Shown here: piece by piece, positions 1 through 7,305 of the stretch | Position numbering within the stretch: the first letter of the stretch is position 1 | Layout: every line of letters starts with the position of its first letter | Source: CAYJAY01 sp964368445 | Lineage (GTDB): Bacteria; Bacillota; Clostridia; Oscillospirales; Ruminococcaceae | Reading direction: 5' to 3' | Assembly (NCBI GenBank): GCA_964368445.1 | Contig: CAYJAY010000033.1 | Coordinates: 1-27,807, forward strand | Length of the DNA stretch: 27,807 nt | Notes under the pieces: model-generated | Seen by the model: the letters and a program-made list of their open reading frames with translations, nothing else | The model's database searches: none | What the model was told of the DNA's origin: nothing | Made by a program: the position numbers and the translations under genes

Positions 1-500
1 TCGCCGCTGCAACCGCATGAGCTTTGCAAGACATCTGGGCTTACCTCGCCGCTACAACCGCAACTTATATTAGATTGATCGTAGTTTATTATATCGTTCT
101 TACACAGTATATTTGTCACAATACCCGAAACAATTCCCGAAAAAAACGCCGCCACCGCCCTATAAACCGCGAACAACGGCCCTAACATACCGTATGTTGC
201 AATAATGCTATCGACGCCTGTTTGTGGGGTTGAGGTTAAAAAGCTCACAACTGCCCCTTTTGACGCGCCACTTTTTCCGAGGTACATAGCGGTTGGAACA
301 ACTCCGCACGAACAAAGCGGAAGCGGAACGCCCAAGACAGAAGCTTTAACCACCGAGCTTGCTGAATTTTTCCCCACGTGTTTTAGAATGCTCTCTTTTT
401 TTATAAATGCGTGCAACAGCCCTGTGAAGATAAGCCCTATTACAATGTAAAAAGACATGTCAACAAAAAGGCTCCATAAATTTTCAAGATATAAAATCAT
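1..500 (-). CDS. SO_0444/ArsP_1-type heavy-metal efflux permease (partial, C-terminus cut by window edge)
   Basis: The reading frame is open from ATG at 500 to base 1, giving 166 codons, so the 3' end lies outside the window. The first third holds a membrane segment (about residues 13-30). Near residues 61-70 is the motif GVPLPLCSCGV, the hallmark of the SO_0444/DUF318 permeases that export Cu, Zn or related metals. A second conserved stretch reads STPQTGVDS. From about residue 146 the sequence leaves the membrane and becomes Cys/Gly-rich, with SCGCSGE followed by a second SCGCSG copy; this looks like a cytoplasmic metal-binding loop. GGAGGAATAGTT precedes the ATG. The gene starts 2 bases after the stop of the ArsR repressor, so the two are co-transcribed. 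Family assignment is firm; the metal is inferred from the repressor. Confidence 0.85.
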   Translation of the reverse strand, partial: MILYLENLWSLFVDMSFYIVIGLIFTGLLHAFIKKESILKHVGKNSASSVVKASVLGVPLPLCSCGVVPTAMYLGKSGASKGAVVSFLTSTPQTGVDSIIATYGMLGPLFAVYRAVAAFFSGIVSGIVTNILCKNDIINYDQSNISCGCSGEVSPDVLQSSCGCSG

Positions 501-502
501 AA

Positions 503-838
503 CTATTCCTCCGAATGTTCAATGTGTTTTAAGCCGATGCTCAAGATGTCTTGCACATGCTTGTCATCAAGGCTGTAGTAGATGTTGTTTTTTTCTTTTC
601 TAAACTTAATAAGCTTGTTAAGCTTTAACAGCTTCAACTGGTTCGACACCCTCGGCTGTGACACTCCAAGTAACGTCGCAAGGTCTTGCACACAGATCTC
701 GCCATGCAACATCGCAAGAAGGATGTTAATTCGAATAGGTTCGCTTAGCGCCTTAAAGAAAAACGACAGGTTTTCGGCTATAGCCTCGTTTTCAAGCAAC
801 TTTATAACGTTTTCCGGGGTTTTACAACATAAATCCAT
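503..838 (-). CDS. ArsR/SmtB-family metal-sensing repressor, CzrA-like
   Basis: A 111-residue winged-helix repressor. The start chosen is ATG at 838 (MDLCCK), because AAAGGGCGAAAT lies just before it; an ATG 18 bases upstream lacks a good ribosome site. The recognition helix region reads VSQPRVSNQLKLL (about residues 59-71). Towards the C-terminus D92, H94, H105 and H108 have the same DxH-x10-HxxH spacing as the alpha-5 zinc/cobalt site of Staphylococcus CzrA. Cysteines C4, C5 and C49 are also present, but the paired CVC of arsenic/cadmium ArsR proteins is replaced by CVQ. A CzrO-like dyad overlaps its promoter, so autoregulation is likely. I infer a Zn or Co sensor that controls the downstream efflux permease. 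Confidence 0.9.
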   Translation of the reverse strand: MDLCCKTPENVIKLLENEAIAENLSFFFKALSEPIRINILLAMLHGEICVQDLATLLGVSQPRVSNQLKLLKLNKLIKFRKEKNNIYYSLDDKHVQDILSIGLKHIEHSEE

Positions 839-860
839 ATTTCGCCCTTTCTGCATAACT

Positions 861-880
861 ATATCAAGATATGTTGATAT
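861..880. promoter_or_regulatory. Operator dyad for the ArsR/SmtB repressor
   Basis: ATATCAA (861-867) and TTGATAT (874-880) form a perfect inverted repeat around GATATG. This matches the ATATgAA-N6-TTcATAT design of known CzrA/SmtB operators, with the inner G/C pair swapped. It overlaps the -10 box and the expected transcription start of the repressor gene, so binding would block transcription. Confidence 0.75.
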
Positions 881-907
881 TATAATTTAGTTATTTGTTT
901 TTGTCAA
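879..907 (-). promoter_or_regulatory. Consensus sigma-A promoter of the metal-efflux operon
   Basis: On the minus strand TTGACA (907-902) and TATAAT (884-879) are separated by exactly 17 bases. Both hexamers are perfect consensus. The -10 box shares two bases with the operator dyad, so a strong promoter is held off by the repressor. Confidence 0.85.
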
Positions 908-988
908 CAGAAAATTTTTAATAAATTCAGACCATCGAAAAAATGAAGTGACAAAACGCTATTGACCACTGCCCAAAAAAGCTAAAAC

Positions 989-1017
989 TTGACAAAGTAT
1001 ATCATTTGCTATAAAAT
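989..1017 (+). promoter_or_regulatory. Probable promoter of the lipoprotein/ABC operon
   Basis: TTGACA at 989-994 is followed after 17 bases by TAAAAT (1012-1017), or after 15 bases by TATAAA (1010-1015). It lies about 130 bases before the first lipoprotein gene. The rest of the 857-1149 gap is AT-rich, with only the hairpin at 1047-1083 as a further visible feature. Confidence 0.6.
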
Positions 1018-1046
1018 GAAACTCAATATACTAAAATATATCAAAT

Positions 1047-1083
1047 ATGCGCATAACTTTTGATCGAGGTTTGCGCATTTTTT
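1047..1083 (+). terminator. Hairpin with T-run inside the leader (attenuator candidate)
   Basis: ATGCGCA (1047-1053) pairs with TGCGCAT (1072-1078), extended by AAC/GTT around one bulged base, and is followed by six T. It sits about 25-60 bases after the likely transcription start and 67 bases before the first gene. It is therefore either an attenuator of the lipoprotein/ABC operon or the end of a very short transcript. Confidence 0.55.
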
Positions 1084-1149
1084 GCTATATCCAAAATACC
1101 ATTTAAGAGAAATTCAACAATTAAATAGGATAAAGTACGGAGGTAAACC

Positions 1150-2559
1150 ATGAAAAAGCAAATTTTATTGTTAACAGTTTTAGTTTTAACTCTCTTTCTT
1201 TTGGTGGGGTGTTTTTCTGAAACTTCCCAAAGCGGAACAGATGTCGAAGAAATTGCTTCGGAGCAAAAGCAATCGATATCCCAAACCGAGCTTAAAGTTC
1301 CAAAAACATCAAACGGGTTCTATCACTATGAACAGTGGCGAAACGAAATGTATATAACCCCCGAAACATCTAACGAAAAAGAACATCTATTTATAGCCAA
1401 TTTAACATACATAGACTACGCTTCGGGGATAAGAACATATCTTTGCTCTGTTCCGGGGTGCCTTCATAACGACGAAAGTTGCACAAGCTTTATAAGATAC
1501 CCAAGAGGGCTTGAAATTTTCTCAAGTTATGATGAATCCGAGTTATATATCGTTACATCGGGGTATCAATCCGACATAACAAGCGACGAAATGCTTGGAA
1601 GGATATATATCTGTGATAACGATGGGGCTAATCGAAAAGAGATCTATAAACTTCCCGCTAACGAAAGCTTCGAAACCCCCCAGACAGGTCAAATAATAAT
1701 TGATAAAGACAACATCTATATTGCGGTAGCGGTAACGGTTTCGCCAACCGAAATGTACACAGAACTAAGGCAGATTAACGTTAGGACGGGGGAAGCCGAA
1801 ACGTTGTTTGACCTTGAAATGATCGAGGGGGTTTATTCGGCATTTGACGATAAAATAATCACAATAAACTATGATGGTTTTCAAGAGATGATTTTTTTAT
1901 CGTCAAAACAGAAATATAACCACTACAGAATATCGGATGAACAAAAAACAAGAACAACGATAAACACATATTCCGTTACAGATAAGACAAAACACCAAGT
2001 TTTTGAACAACCCATGAATGGCGGAGTTGTTGCGGAAAACTATCATATTGGAATAGTTCAAACTAGCGACGATTTCGGAATACTTGAAGTTGATGATTTA
2101 AAAACCGGCGAAAAAACAACTATCGAAAACATACCGATGAGTAAAGATTTGCCGGGATATTTATCCCAATTTTATAACGGAAAAATTGCATGGGAATACA
2201 CCGTGAGCGAAACTGTTGTCGAACCTGCAACGCAAGACGCAAGCGGAGAAAAAGGTATTGTTATAACGACAAGCCAATCTGTTAAATACGCGATAGATAT
2301 CGATAGCGGCGAGATAACCGAGATTACGTTGCAAAGCAATGTAGAAAATTTTGTTGAAAGGCCTTTGTCAATTGCTGCAGAAGGTGAAAACGAATTTTTA
2401 GTAGCACTTGAAGTTAAAATTCCACAAACAAAAACGATGTATGGAATTGACGGCGTTGCCCACACCTTTGAAATTTTGGGCGCAACATACGGGTTAATCG
2501 ACAAACAAGACTATTATGCAAACGTTGAAAACTACAGAATAATAGAGGATTTGATATAG
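1150..2559 (+). CDS. Lipoprotein with CxxxxCxHxxxxC motif, probable beta-propeller, first of two paralogs
   Basis: The 469-residue product starts with a lipoprotein signal peptide with lipobox LVGC (Cys21), so the mature protein is lipid-anchored on the outer face of the membrane. A Ser/Glu/Gln-rich linker follows. At C99, C104, H106 and C111 it carries CSVPGCLHNDESC, a motif I recall in clostridial lipoproteins built from repeated propeller-like blades. Blade-like phrases such as YICDNDGANRKEIYKL and INVRTGEAETLFDL support a TolB/WD40-type fold. GGAGG lies 8 bases before the ATG. The next gene is a paralog, and an ABC transporter follows in the same direction. Function is unknown: sensing, ligand capture for the transporter, or protection are all possible. 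Confidence 0.85.
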   Translation: MKKQILLLTVLVLTLFLLVGCFSETSQSGTDVEEIASEQKQSISQTELKVPKTSNGFYHYEQWRNEMYITPETSNEKEHLFIANLTYIDYASGIRTYLCSVPGCLHNDESCTSFIRYPRGLEIFSSYDESELYIVTSGYQSDITSDEMLGRIYICDNDGANRKEIYKLPANESFETPQTGQIIIDKDNIYIAVAVTVSPTEMYTELRQINVRTGEAETLFDLEMIEGVYSAFDDKIITINYDGFQEMIFLSSKQKYNHYRISDEQKTRTTINTYSVTDKTKHQVFEQPMNGGVVAENYHIGIVQTSDDFGILEVDDLKTGEKTTIENIPMSKDLPGYLSQFYNGKIAWEYTVSETVVEPATQDASGEKGIVITTSQSVKYAIDIDSGEITEITLQSNVENFVERPLSIAAEGENEFLVALEVKIPQTKTMYGIDGVAHTFEILGATYGLIDKQDYYANVENYRIIEDLI

Positions 2560-2598
2560 AACTATTTTAAATAGAAACAATTTTAGGAGGTTGGCAAA

Positions 2599-4053
2599 AT
2601 GAAAAAGCAAATTTTATTTCTGGCGGTTTTGATTTTAACCCTATCGCTTTTGGTGGGGTGTTCGAAAAACAGCGAGCAAAGCCAAAATGTCGGCGAAATA
2701 CCTTCGGAGCAAAAGCAATCGGCAGAGCCGCTTGAGGACGGAGAACTAAAGGTGGTTAGCGGAAGCATCTATGCGCCCAACATGGGTCTTGGCGCTTCAA
2801 CCGAAAACGGATATTATTCAACAATGCAAAGAATGTATGCGACCGAACAGCCGTTTATCCCCGGACGAACTGAACAATCTGCTAACATAATGTATACCGA
2901 CTATCAACAAGAAATTAAGGTGTATCTGTGCAGTGTTCCGGGGTGTGCACACAACACAACCAGTTGCACAAGCTATATAACATATTCCCTTAATACTCCA
3001 CGGCTTTTCACAAACGCTTCAGGAACACAACTTTTTTATTTAATGCGCACAACTTCTGCCACGAATAGTAATGAATCCAATTTAAAAATCTTCCAAATGG
3101 ATATGGACGGGTCGAACCGTAAAGAGATATACGAGTTTAAGCCAAATGAACACTTCAGAGAATTTCTTGATGTAATTATAGCGGACAACAACCATCTTTA
3201 TTTTGGAATTTCAATTGTCGAGGACGCAGAACAAGAACCAAAACACGAATACAGAAAACTTAACCTTAACACAGGCGAAGAAGAAAAGCTGTTCGATTTG
3301 GTTTTGTATCAAAAGGTGGTTTCGGTGTTTGGGAGGACGATAGTTATCGAAGACATAACAGAATACCACAGCGACATTGAAAATTTCAATGCGATGCACG
3401 CAGACTATGATAACCACACAAACTTTGAGTTGCCAAGCGGACAAACCAGTGGCAAATCAAGTTATGGTTATTCGCTTGAAACCAACACCATGACAAAGCT
3501 ATATGATTGGACTACCGTTAACGGAACAGTAATAGATAACTATCATTTTGCGATAACCAAAACCAGCGACACCACAGCAAACTTGATAGTTGTCGATATT
3601 TCAACGGGTGAGAAAAGATACATCGAAAATCTAACGTTTGACAGCTCTAACGGTGATATAAGTCTTATAAGCTTATATGATAATAAGTTGCTATACCAGT
3701 ATCACACTCGCACACCTGCGCCACAAGCCAATGAACAAGATGGGCCGACAAAGGGAAGGCTGATAGACAACAGCTATTTTGTAGACCTTGAAACAGGCGA
3801 AGTGAGCGAGATAACGCTGAATTTCCAAGAGACGGACGGTTCAACTTCAACTGTAGAGATTGCCGCCCAAACTAACGACTTGTTCTATGTTGTTTCGGGA
3901 ATTGACACCGAGAATGTCGGAAGGACATGGGTAGATGAACAGGGTGTGTCACATACATTTGACAACACAATTAGGTATAAATATGCAATGATTGATAAAG
4001 AGGACTACTATAACAACAACCCGAATTTCCGATATATAGAGGATTTAACCTAG
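2599..4053 (+). CDS. Lipoprotein with CxxxxCxHxxxxC motif, second paralog
   Basis: A 484-residue lipoprotein whose signal peptide (LLVGC, Cys21) and following EQKQS segment are nearly the same as in the preceding gene, while the mature domain has diverged widely. The Cys/His motif is kept at C111, C116, H118 and C123. Phrases such as IFQMDMDGSNRKEIYEF and LNLNTGEEEKLFDL again suggest propeller blades, and both proteins end in a similar IEDL tail. AGGAGG precedes the ATG. The gene lies 39 bases after its paralog and 34 bases before the ABC ATPase gene, so the four genes form one operon produced in part by tandem duplication. No specific function can be given. Confidence 0.85.
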   Translation: MKKQILFLAVLILTLSLLVGCSKNSEQSQNVGEIPSEQKQSAEPLEDGELKVVSGSIYAPNMGLGASTENGYYSTMQRMYATEQPFIPGRTEQSANIMYTDYQQEIKVYLCSVPGCAHNTTSCTSYITYSLNTPRLFTNASGTQLFYLMRTTSATNSNESNLKIFQMDMDGSNRKEIYEFKPNEHFREFLDVIIADNNHLYFGISIVEDAEQEPKHEYRKLNLNTGEEEKLFDLVLYQKVVSVFGRTIVIEDITEYHSDIENFNAMHADYDNHTNFELPSGQTSGKSSYGYSLETNTMTKLYDWTTVNGTVIDNYHFAITKTSDTTANLIVVDISTGEKRYIENLTFDSSNGDISLISLYDNKLLYQYHTRTPAPQANEQDGPTKGRLIDNSYFVDLETGEVSEITLNFQETDGSTSTVEIAAQTNDLFYVVSGIDTENVGRTWVDEQGVSHTFDNTIRYKYAMIDKEDYYNNNPNFRYIEDLT

Positions 4054-4087
4054 CAGTAGCATAATAAAACTAACTGGAGGGTAACCG

Positions 4088-4861
4088 ATGAACTCCGACA
4101 AACTCGAAATAATACAATTAAGCAAAACATACTATAAAAAAATCGGCGGTTTTTTTAAACGCGAAAAACAGCCTGTCAAGGCGTTGGACGGCGTGAGTTT
4201 CTCGCTTGAAAAAGGTATGTATGGGCTTCTTGGTCCTAACGGCGCGGGCAAAAGCACCCTCATGAACATAATCGTCGGAACGCTTGACGCAGATGACGGG
4301 TTGGTGGTGTGGAATGAAAACTCGATAACAAAGCTTGGCATTAATTTTCGGCGAATTTTGGGGTTTATGCCCCAACAACAAACGCTGTACGACAACTACA
4401 CCGGCAAGCGGTTTTTACTCTATGTCGCGGCGCTCAAAGAAATCCCGCGGGCGAAAGCTTTAAAAGAAGCCGAACGTGTGGCGGCGTTTGTTAATCTGAC
4501 AGAGGAGCTAGACAAAAAGCTTTCGGCGTATTCGGGCGGCATGAAACAACGGCTGCTTGCCGCCGCTTCCCTTCTCAGTTCGCCGAAGCTTCTAATAATG
4601 GACGAACCGACGGCAGGGCTTGACCCAAAAGAACGCGTAAGCCTTAGAAAAACGCTTAAAGAGATCTCGAAAGACTGCATAGTTATAGTTGCAACCCACG
4701 TCGTTTCAGACGTCGAAGACGTGGCAGACGAGATATTAATTTTAAAACAAGGGAAACTTTTTGACAAAGCTTCCCCTAAAACCCTTGTCGAAAAATACGC
4801 AAAAGGACATAACCTCGAAACGGTTTATCTTAATATCTTCGGGGAGAAAGAGGAAAGTTGA
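4088..4861 (+). CDS. ABC transporter ATP-binding protein (CcmA/NatA type)
   Basis: The 257-residue product has all motifs of an ABC ATPase in order: Walker A GPNGAGKST at residues 49-57, Q-loop MPQQQ near 94-98, signature AYSGGMKQRL near 147-156, Walker B LLIMDEPTAGLD at 168-179, and the switch histidine in ATHVVSD. An insert of basic residues (KKIGGFFKREKQ) precedes the Walker A region. TGGAGGG lies before the ATG. Its stop overlaps the start of the permease gene by four bases, which indicates translational coupling. It should power the ABC-2 permease that follows; the cargo may be a lipid, peptide or drug and cannot be read from the sequence. Confidence 0.93.
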   Translation: MNSDKLEIIQLSKTYYKKIGGFFKREKQPVKALDGVSFSLEKGMYGLLGPNGAGKSTLMNIIVGTLDADDGLVVWNENSITKLGINFRRILGFMPQQQTLYDNYTGKRFLLYVAALKEIPRAKALKEAERVAAFVNLTEELDKKLSAYSGGMKQRLLAAASLLSSPKLLIMDEPTAGLDPKERVSLRKTLKEISKDCIVIVATHVVSDVEDVADEILILKQGKLFDKASPKTLVEKYAKGHNLETVYLNIFGEKEES

Positions 4862-7233
4862 GACTTGTATCCTTTGAACTAAAAAAGCTGTTCGACAAAG
4901 GAACGCTTGTATATATCCTTGCGGTTGTGGTGTTCGCCAACCTTTTTTTGTTGTGGACAAACAGCGACTTAACCAACGAAATAGCCGGCGCTTCAAGCTA
5001 TCGCGCGATAACACAGGATATCGAAGGCAAAACGCTTGACGAGAAAAAACAGTTTCTCGACGAGAAAGTCGAGCTTTTCTTTGCGCTTAGAAACATCGAA
5101 TGGTACCTTGTCAACGGCGGCGCGACACACAGCAACCCCGATTTTCAAGAGATGTATAATGAATACGGCGACATCTATAACCTTAAACAGTATTCCCTTT
5201 ACACCGAAAGCCTAACAACGGAATATCTGTTTTTGACGAGTATCCAATCGGAACTTAACACGGTTTATGACCATGAAGGATTTTTGCAGTCAACTAGGGC
5301 ACAAGCCGACATGTTCAGTCAGATATCAATATTTAAGCCGAAAGAGGACGAGCCCGAAACGTTTGAAACGCTCAACACCGAAAAGACGGCGGCGGCGTAT
5401 GAACAACTTTTGCAAAGCAACATTGAGATTGATTTCTACCCGCAAAAAGGGGTTTTAACCGCTATCGATTTTTTCTATACCGACGTTTTTATATTGATGT
5501 TTATGCTTTTAATTTCGGGACAGATTATAAACAGCGAACGCGAAAGCGGTATGCTTTACTATATTCGTTCAACCCCCAAAGGACGGCTTAAAACCGCCAT
5601 TTCAAAAGTTTTTGCGCTTTGGATCTCGCTTTTTGTCGTTTTAGTTGGTCTTTATGGAACAAACCTTTTGTACTGTCACCTAAGCTTTGGTTTAGGCGAC
5701 CTTTCGCGCTCTATCCAATCGCTTCCGTTCCTTTTCCGCTCGACCATGCCTATCTCGGTTGTCGAATACCTATTTATCTTTATCTTTGCAAAATGGTTTG
5801 TAACGGCGGTTCTTGGCATATTTATCATGCTTGTGATACTGCTTTTCAAAAAACTGGTGTACGGTTTCGGAGCGTCAATCGCAATACTCGGCTTACAACT
5901 ACTCACAAGGGTTTTGATTAATCCGTTAAGCGAATTTAACGTAATTAAACACGCAAACTTCATAAGTTTTTTGATGGTCAACGAATGGCTAGGAAGCTAT
6001 CGCAACCTTTATTTTTTGGGCAAACCCGTCGAGATGTTGAACGTCGTCTTGATAAGCTCAGGCGTTTTTCTCGTCCTGTCGGTGCTTACGTTTGTTATAT
6101 ATTTTTCGGTAGCTTTCATTTCGCCGGCAAAAGCTAGCGCAAAAAAACGCTCGCAAAAACTTAAACATACCTCCGTTTTAAAAGAAGAGGTTTTCAAGAT
6201 AGTTCTTTCAAGCGGAGCGGTGCTTTTGGTTGTCGCCTTTTTCGGATATCAACTATACGTCGGAATAACAAGCGAGAGCTATATAACCCCCGACGAAATC
6301 TATAAACGACACTATATCGAACCGCTTGCCGGAAAATACACCGAAGACAAATATCTTTGGCTTGTAGAACAAAGCAAAGAGTTTGACGAAAGCTACGAGA
6401 TGGACAGAAAAAGCGTAAACGGCGAGATTTCGGAAGATCAATACTTTATGTATAAAAGCCAAAACTTCGCGCTTTATAGCCGTCGAGATGCGTTTGAACA
6501 GATTATCCATTCCGATATACCGTATATACTCGAAAACAAAGGGGCTCAGTTTGTCAACGAAACGGGGTATATGATTTTATACGATTTATATGACAATCGA
6601 ACGACGCTCACGGCGACAATTATCTCGGCGCTTTTGATTTCGGTCTGTCTTGCCGGAGTTTTCTCGACCGAAAAACAAAGCGGTATGGAACGAATTTTAA
6701 AAACCACACCGCTCGGAAAGTTCAAGGTTAAAAAGTCAAAGCTTGTTATTTCGTTTATTATAGTTTTAATAGTCACCGTTTCGACGTTTCTTCCGCAATA
6801 TATCCAAGTCATTCGCGACTATGGCCTGCCGGCATTTTTCGCGCCGATAAAAAGTATGAGAATGTTTGCCGACGTTCCAAACTTTATGACGTTTTTTTCG
6901 CTTTCGGTCATGTCGTTTTTGTACCGCCTTGTCGGCGGAATGTTGGTGGCGACGACAACGCTTTTCCTTTCAAGCCGGACAAAACGCTTTTTAACCGTCG
7001 TTTCATTAAGCATAATCTGCTTTGCGATACCACCCCTTTTGACGCTGTATGGAGTAGACAACATGCGTTATCTTGGGGTCTATCCCCTGTTCCATTTCGC
7101 GAAGTTTCTATACGAACCGTTTGGAGTCTTGTTTCTCGTTTTCTCTTTTGCTTGCGCTTTGTTTTTTATTATATTTTTTGTTATGCTACTTTTTGAGTTT
7201 GAGAAAGATGATTTTACGAAGGAAGTTACATAA
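4858..7233 (+). CDS. Two-module ABC-2 family permease
   Basis: A 791-residue membrane protein that starts at TTG (4858-4860), overlapping the stop of the ATPase gene. It consists of two similar halves. Each begins with a membrane segment (about 16-33 and 449-470), has a long extracytoplasmic region, and then a block of about five membrane segments. Each half carries the same signature after its second segment: ERESGMLYYIRSTPKG near 226-241 and EKQSGMERILKTTPLG near 605-620, each followed by a basic K..SK. ABC-2 permeases usually dimerise, so this looks like an internal duplication that supplies both subunits in one chain. It is the last gene of the operon and ends before a strong terminator. 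Confidence 0.88.
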   Translation: MRLVSFELKKLFDKGTLVYILAVVVFANLFLLWTNSDLTNEIAGASSYRAITQDIEGKTLDEKKQFLDEKVELFFALRNIEWYLVNGGATHSNPDFQEMYNEYGDIYNLKQYSLYTESLTTEYLFLTSIQSELNTVYDHEGFLQSTRAQADMFSQISIFKPKEDEPETFETLNTEKTAAAYEQLLQSNIEIDFYPQKGVLTAIDFFYTDVFILMFMLLISGQIINSERESGMLYYIRSTPKGRLKTAISKVFALWISLFVVLVGLYGTNLLYCHLSFGLGDLSRSIQSLPFLFRSTMPISVVEYLFIFIFAKWFVTAVLGIFIMLVILLFKKLVYGFGASIAILGLQLLTRVLINPLSEFNVIKHANFISFLMVNEWLGSYRNLYFLGKPVEMLNVVLISSGVFLVLSVLTFVIYFSVAFISPAKASAKKRSQKLKHTSVLKEEVFKIVLSSGAVLLVVAFFGYQLYVGITSESYITPDEIYKRHYIEPLAGKYTEDKYLWLVEQSKEFDESYEMDRKSVNGEISEDQYFMYKSQNFALYSRRDAFEQIIHSDIPYILENKGAQFVNETGYMILYDLYDNRTTLTATIISALLISVCLAGVFSTEKQSGMERILKTTPLGKFKVKKSKLVISFIIVLIVTVSTFLPQYIQVIRDYGLPAFFAPIKSMRMFADVPNFMTFFSLSVMSFLYRLVGGMLVATTTLFLSSRTKRFLTVVSLSIICFAIPPLLTLYGVDNMRYLGVYPLFHFAKFLYEPFGVLFLVFSFACALFFIIFFVMLLFEFEKDDFTKEVT

Positions 7234-7253
7234 TTTAAAATTTTTTTGACACG

Positions 7254-7294
7254 TATAAAGGGGCTGTGACGAAATTCTTCACAGCCCCTTTATA
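7254..7294. terminator. Bidirectional intrinsic terminator between convergent genes
   Basis: A perfect 16-base inverted repeat (7254-7269 and 7279-7294) with a 9-base loop. The arms carry GGGGCTGTGA and TCACAGCCCC flanked by A and T runs, so the hairpin can act for the ABC-2 permease on the plus strand and for the YibE/F gene on the minus strand. Confidence 0.9.
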
Positions 7295-7305
7295 AAGTAT
7301 TATAT

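Noticed and set aside
4118..4767. Minus-strand open frames across the ABC ATPase gene
   Set aside because: They are antisense shadows; the plus-strand product has every ABC ATPase motif.
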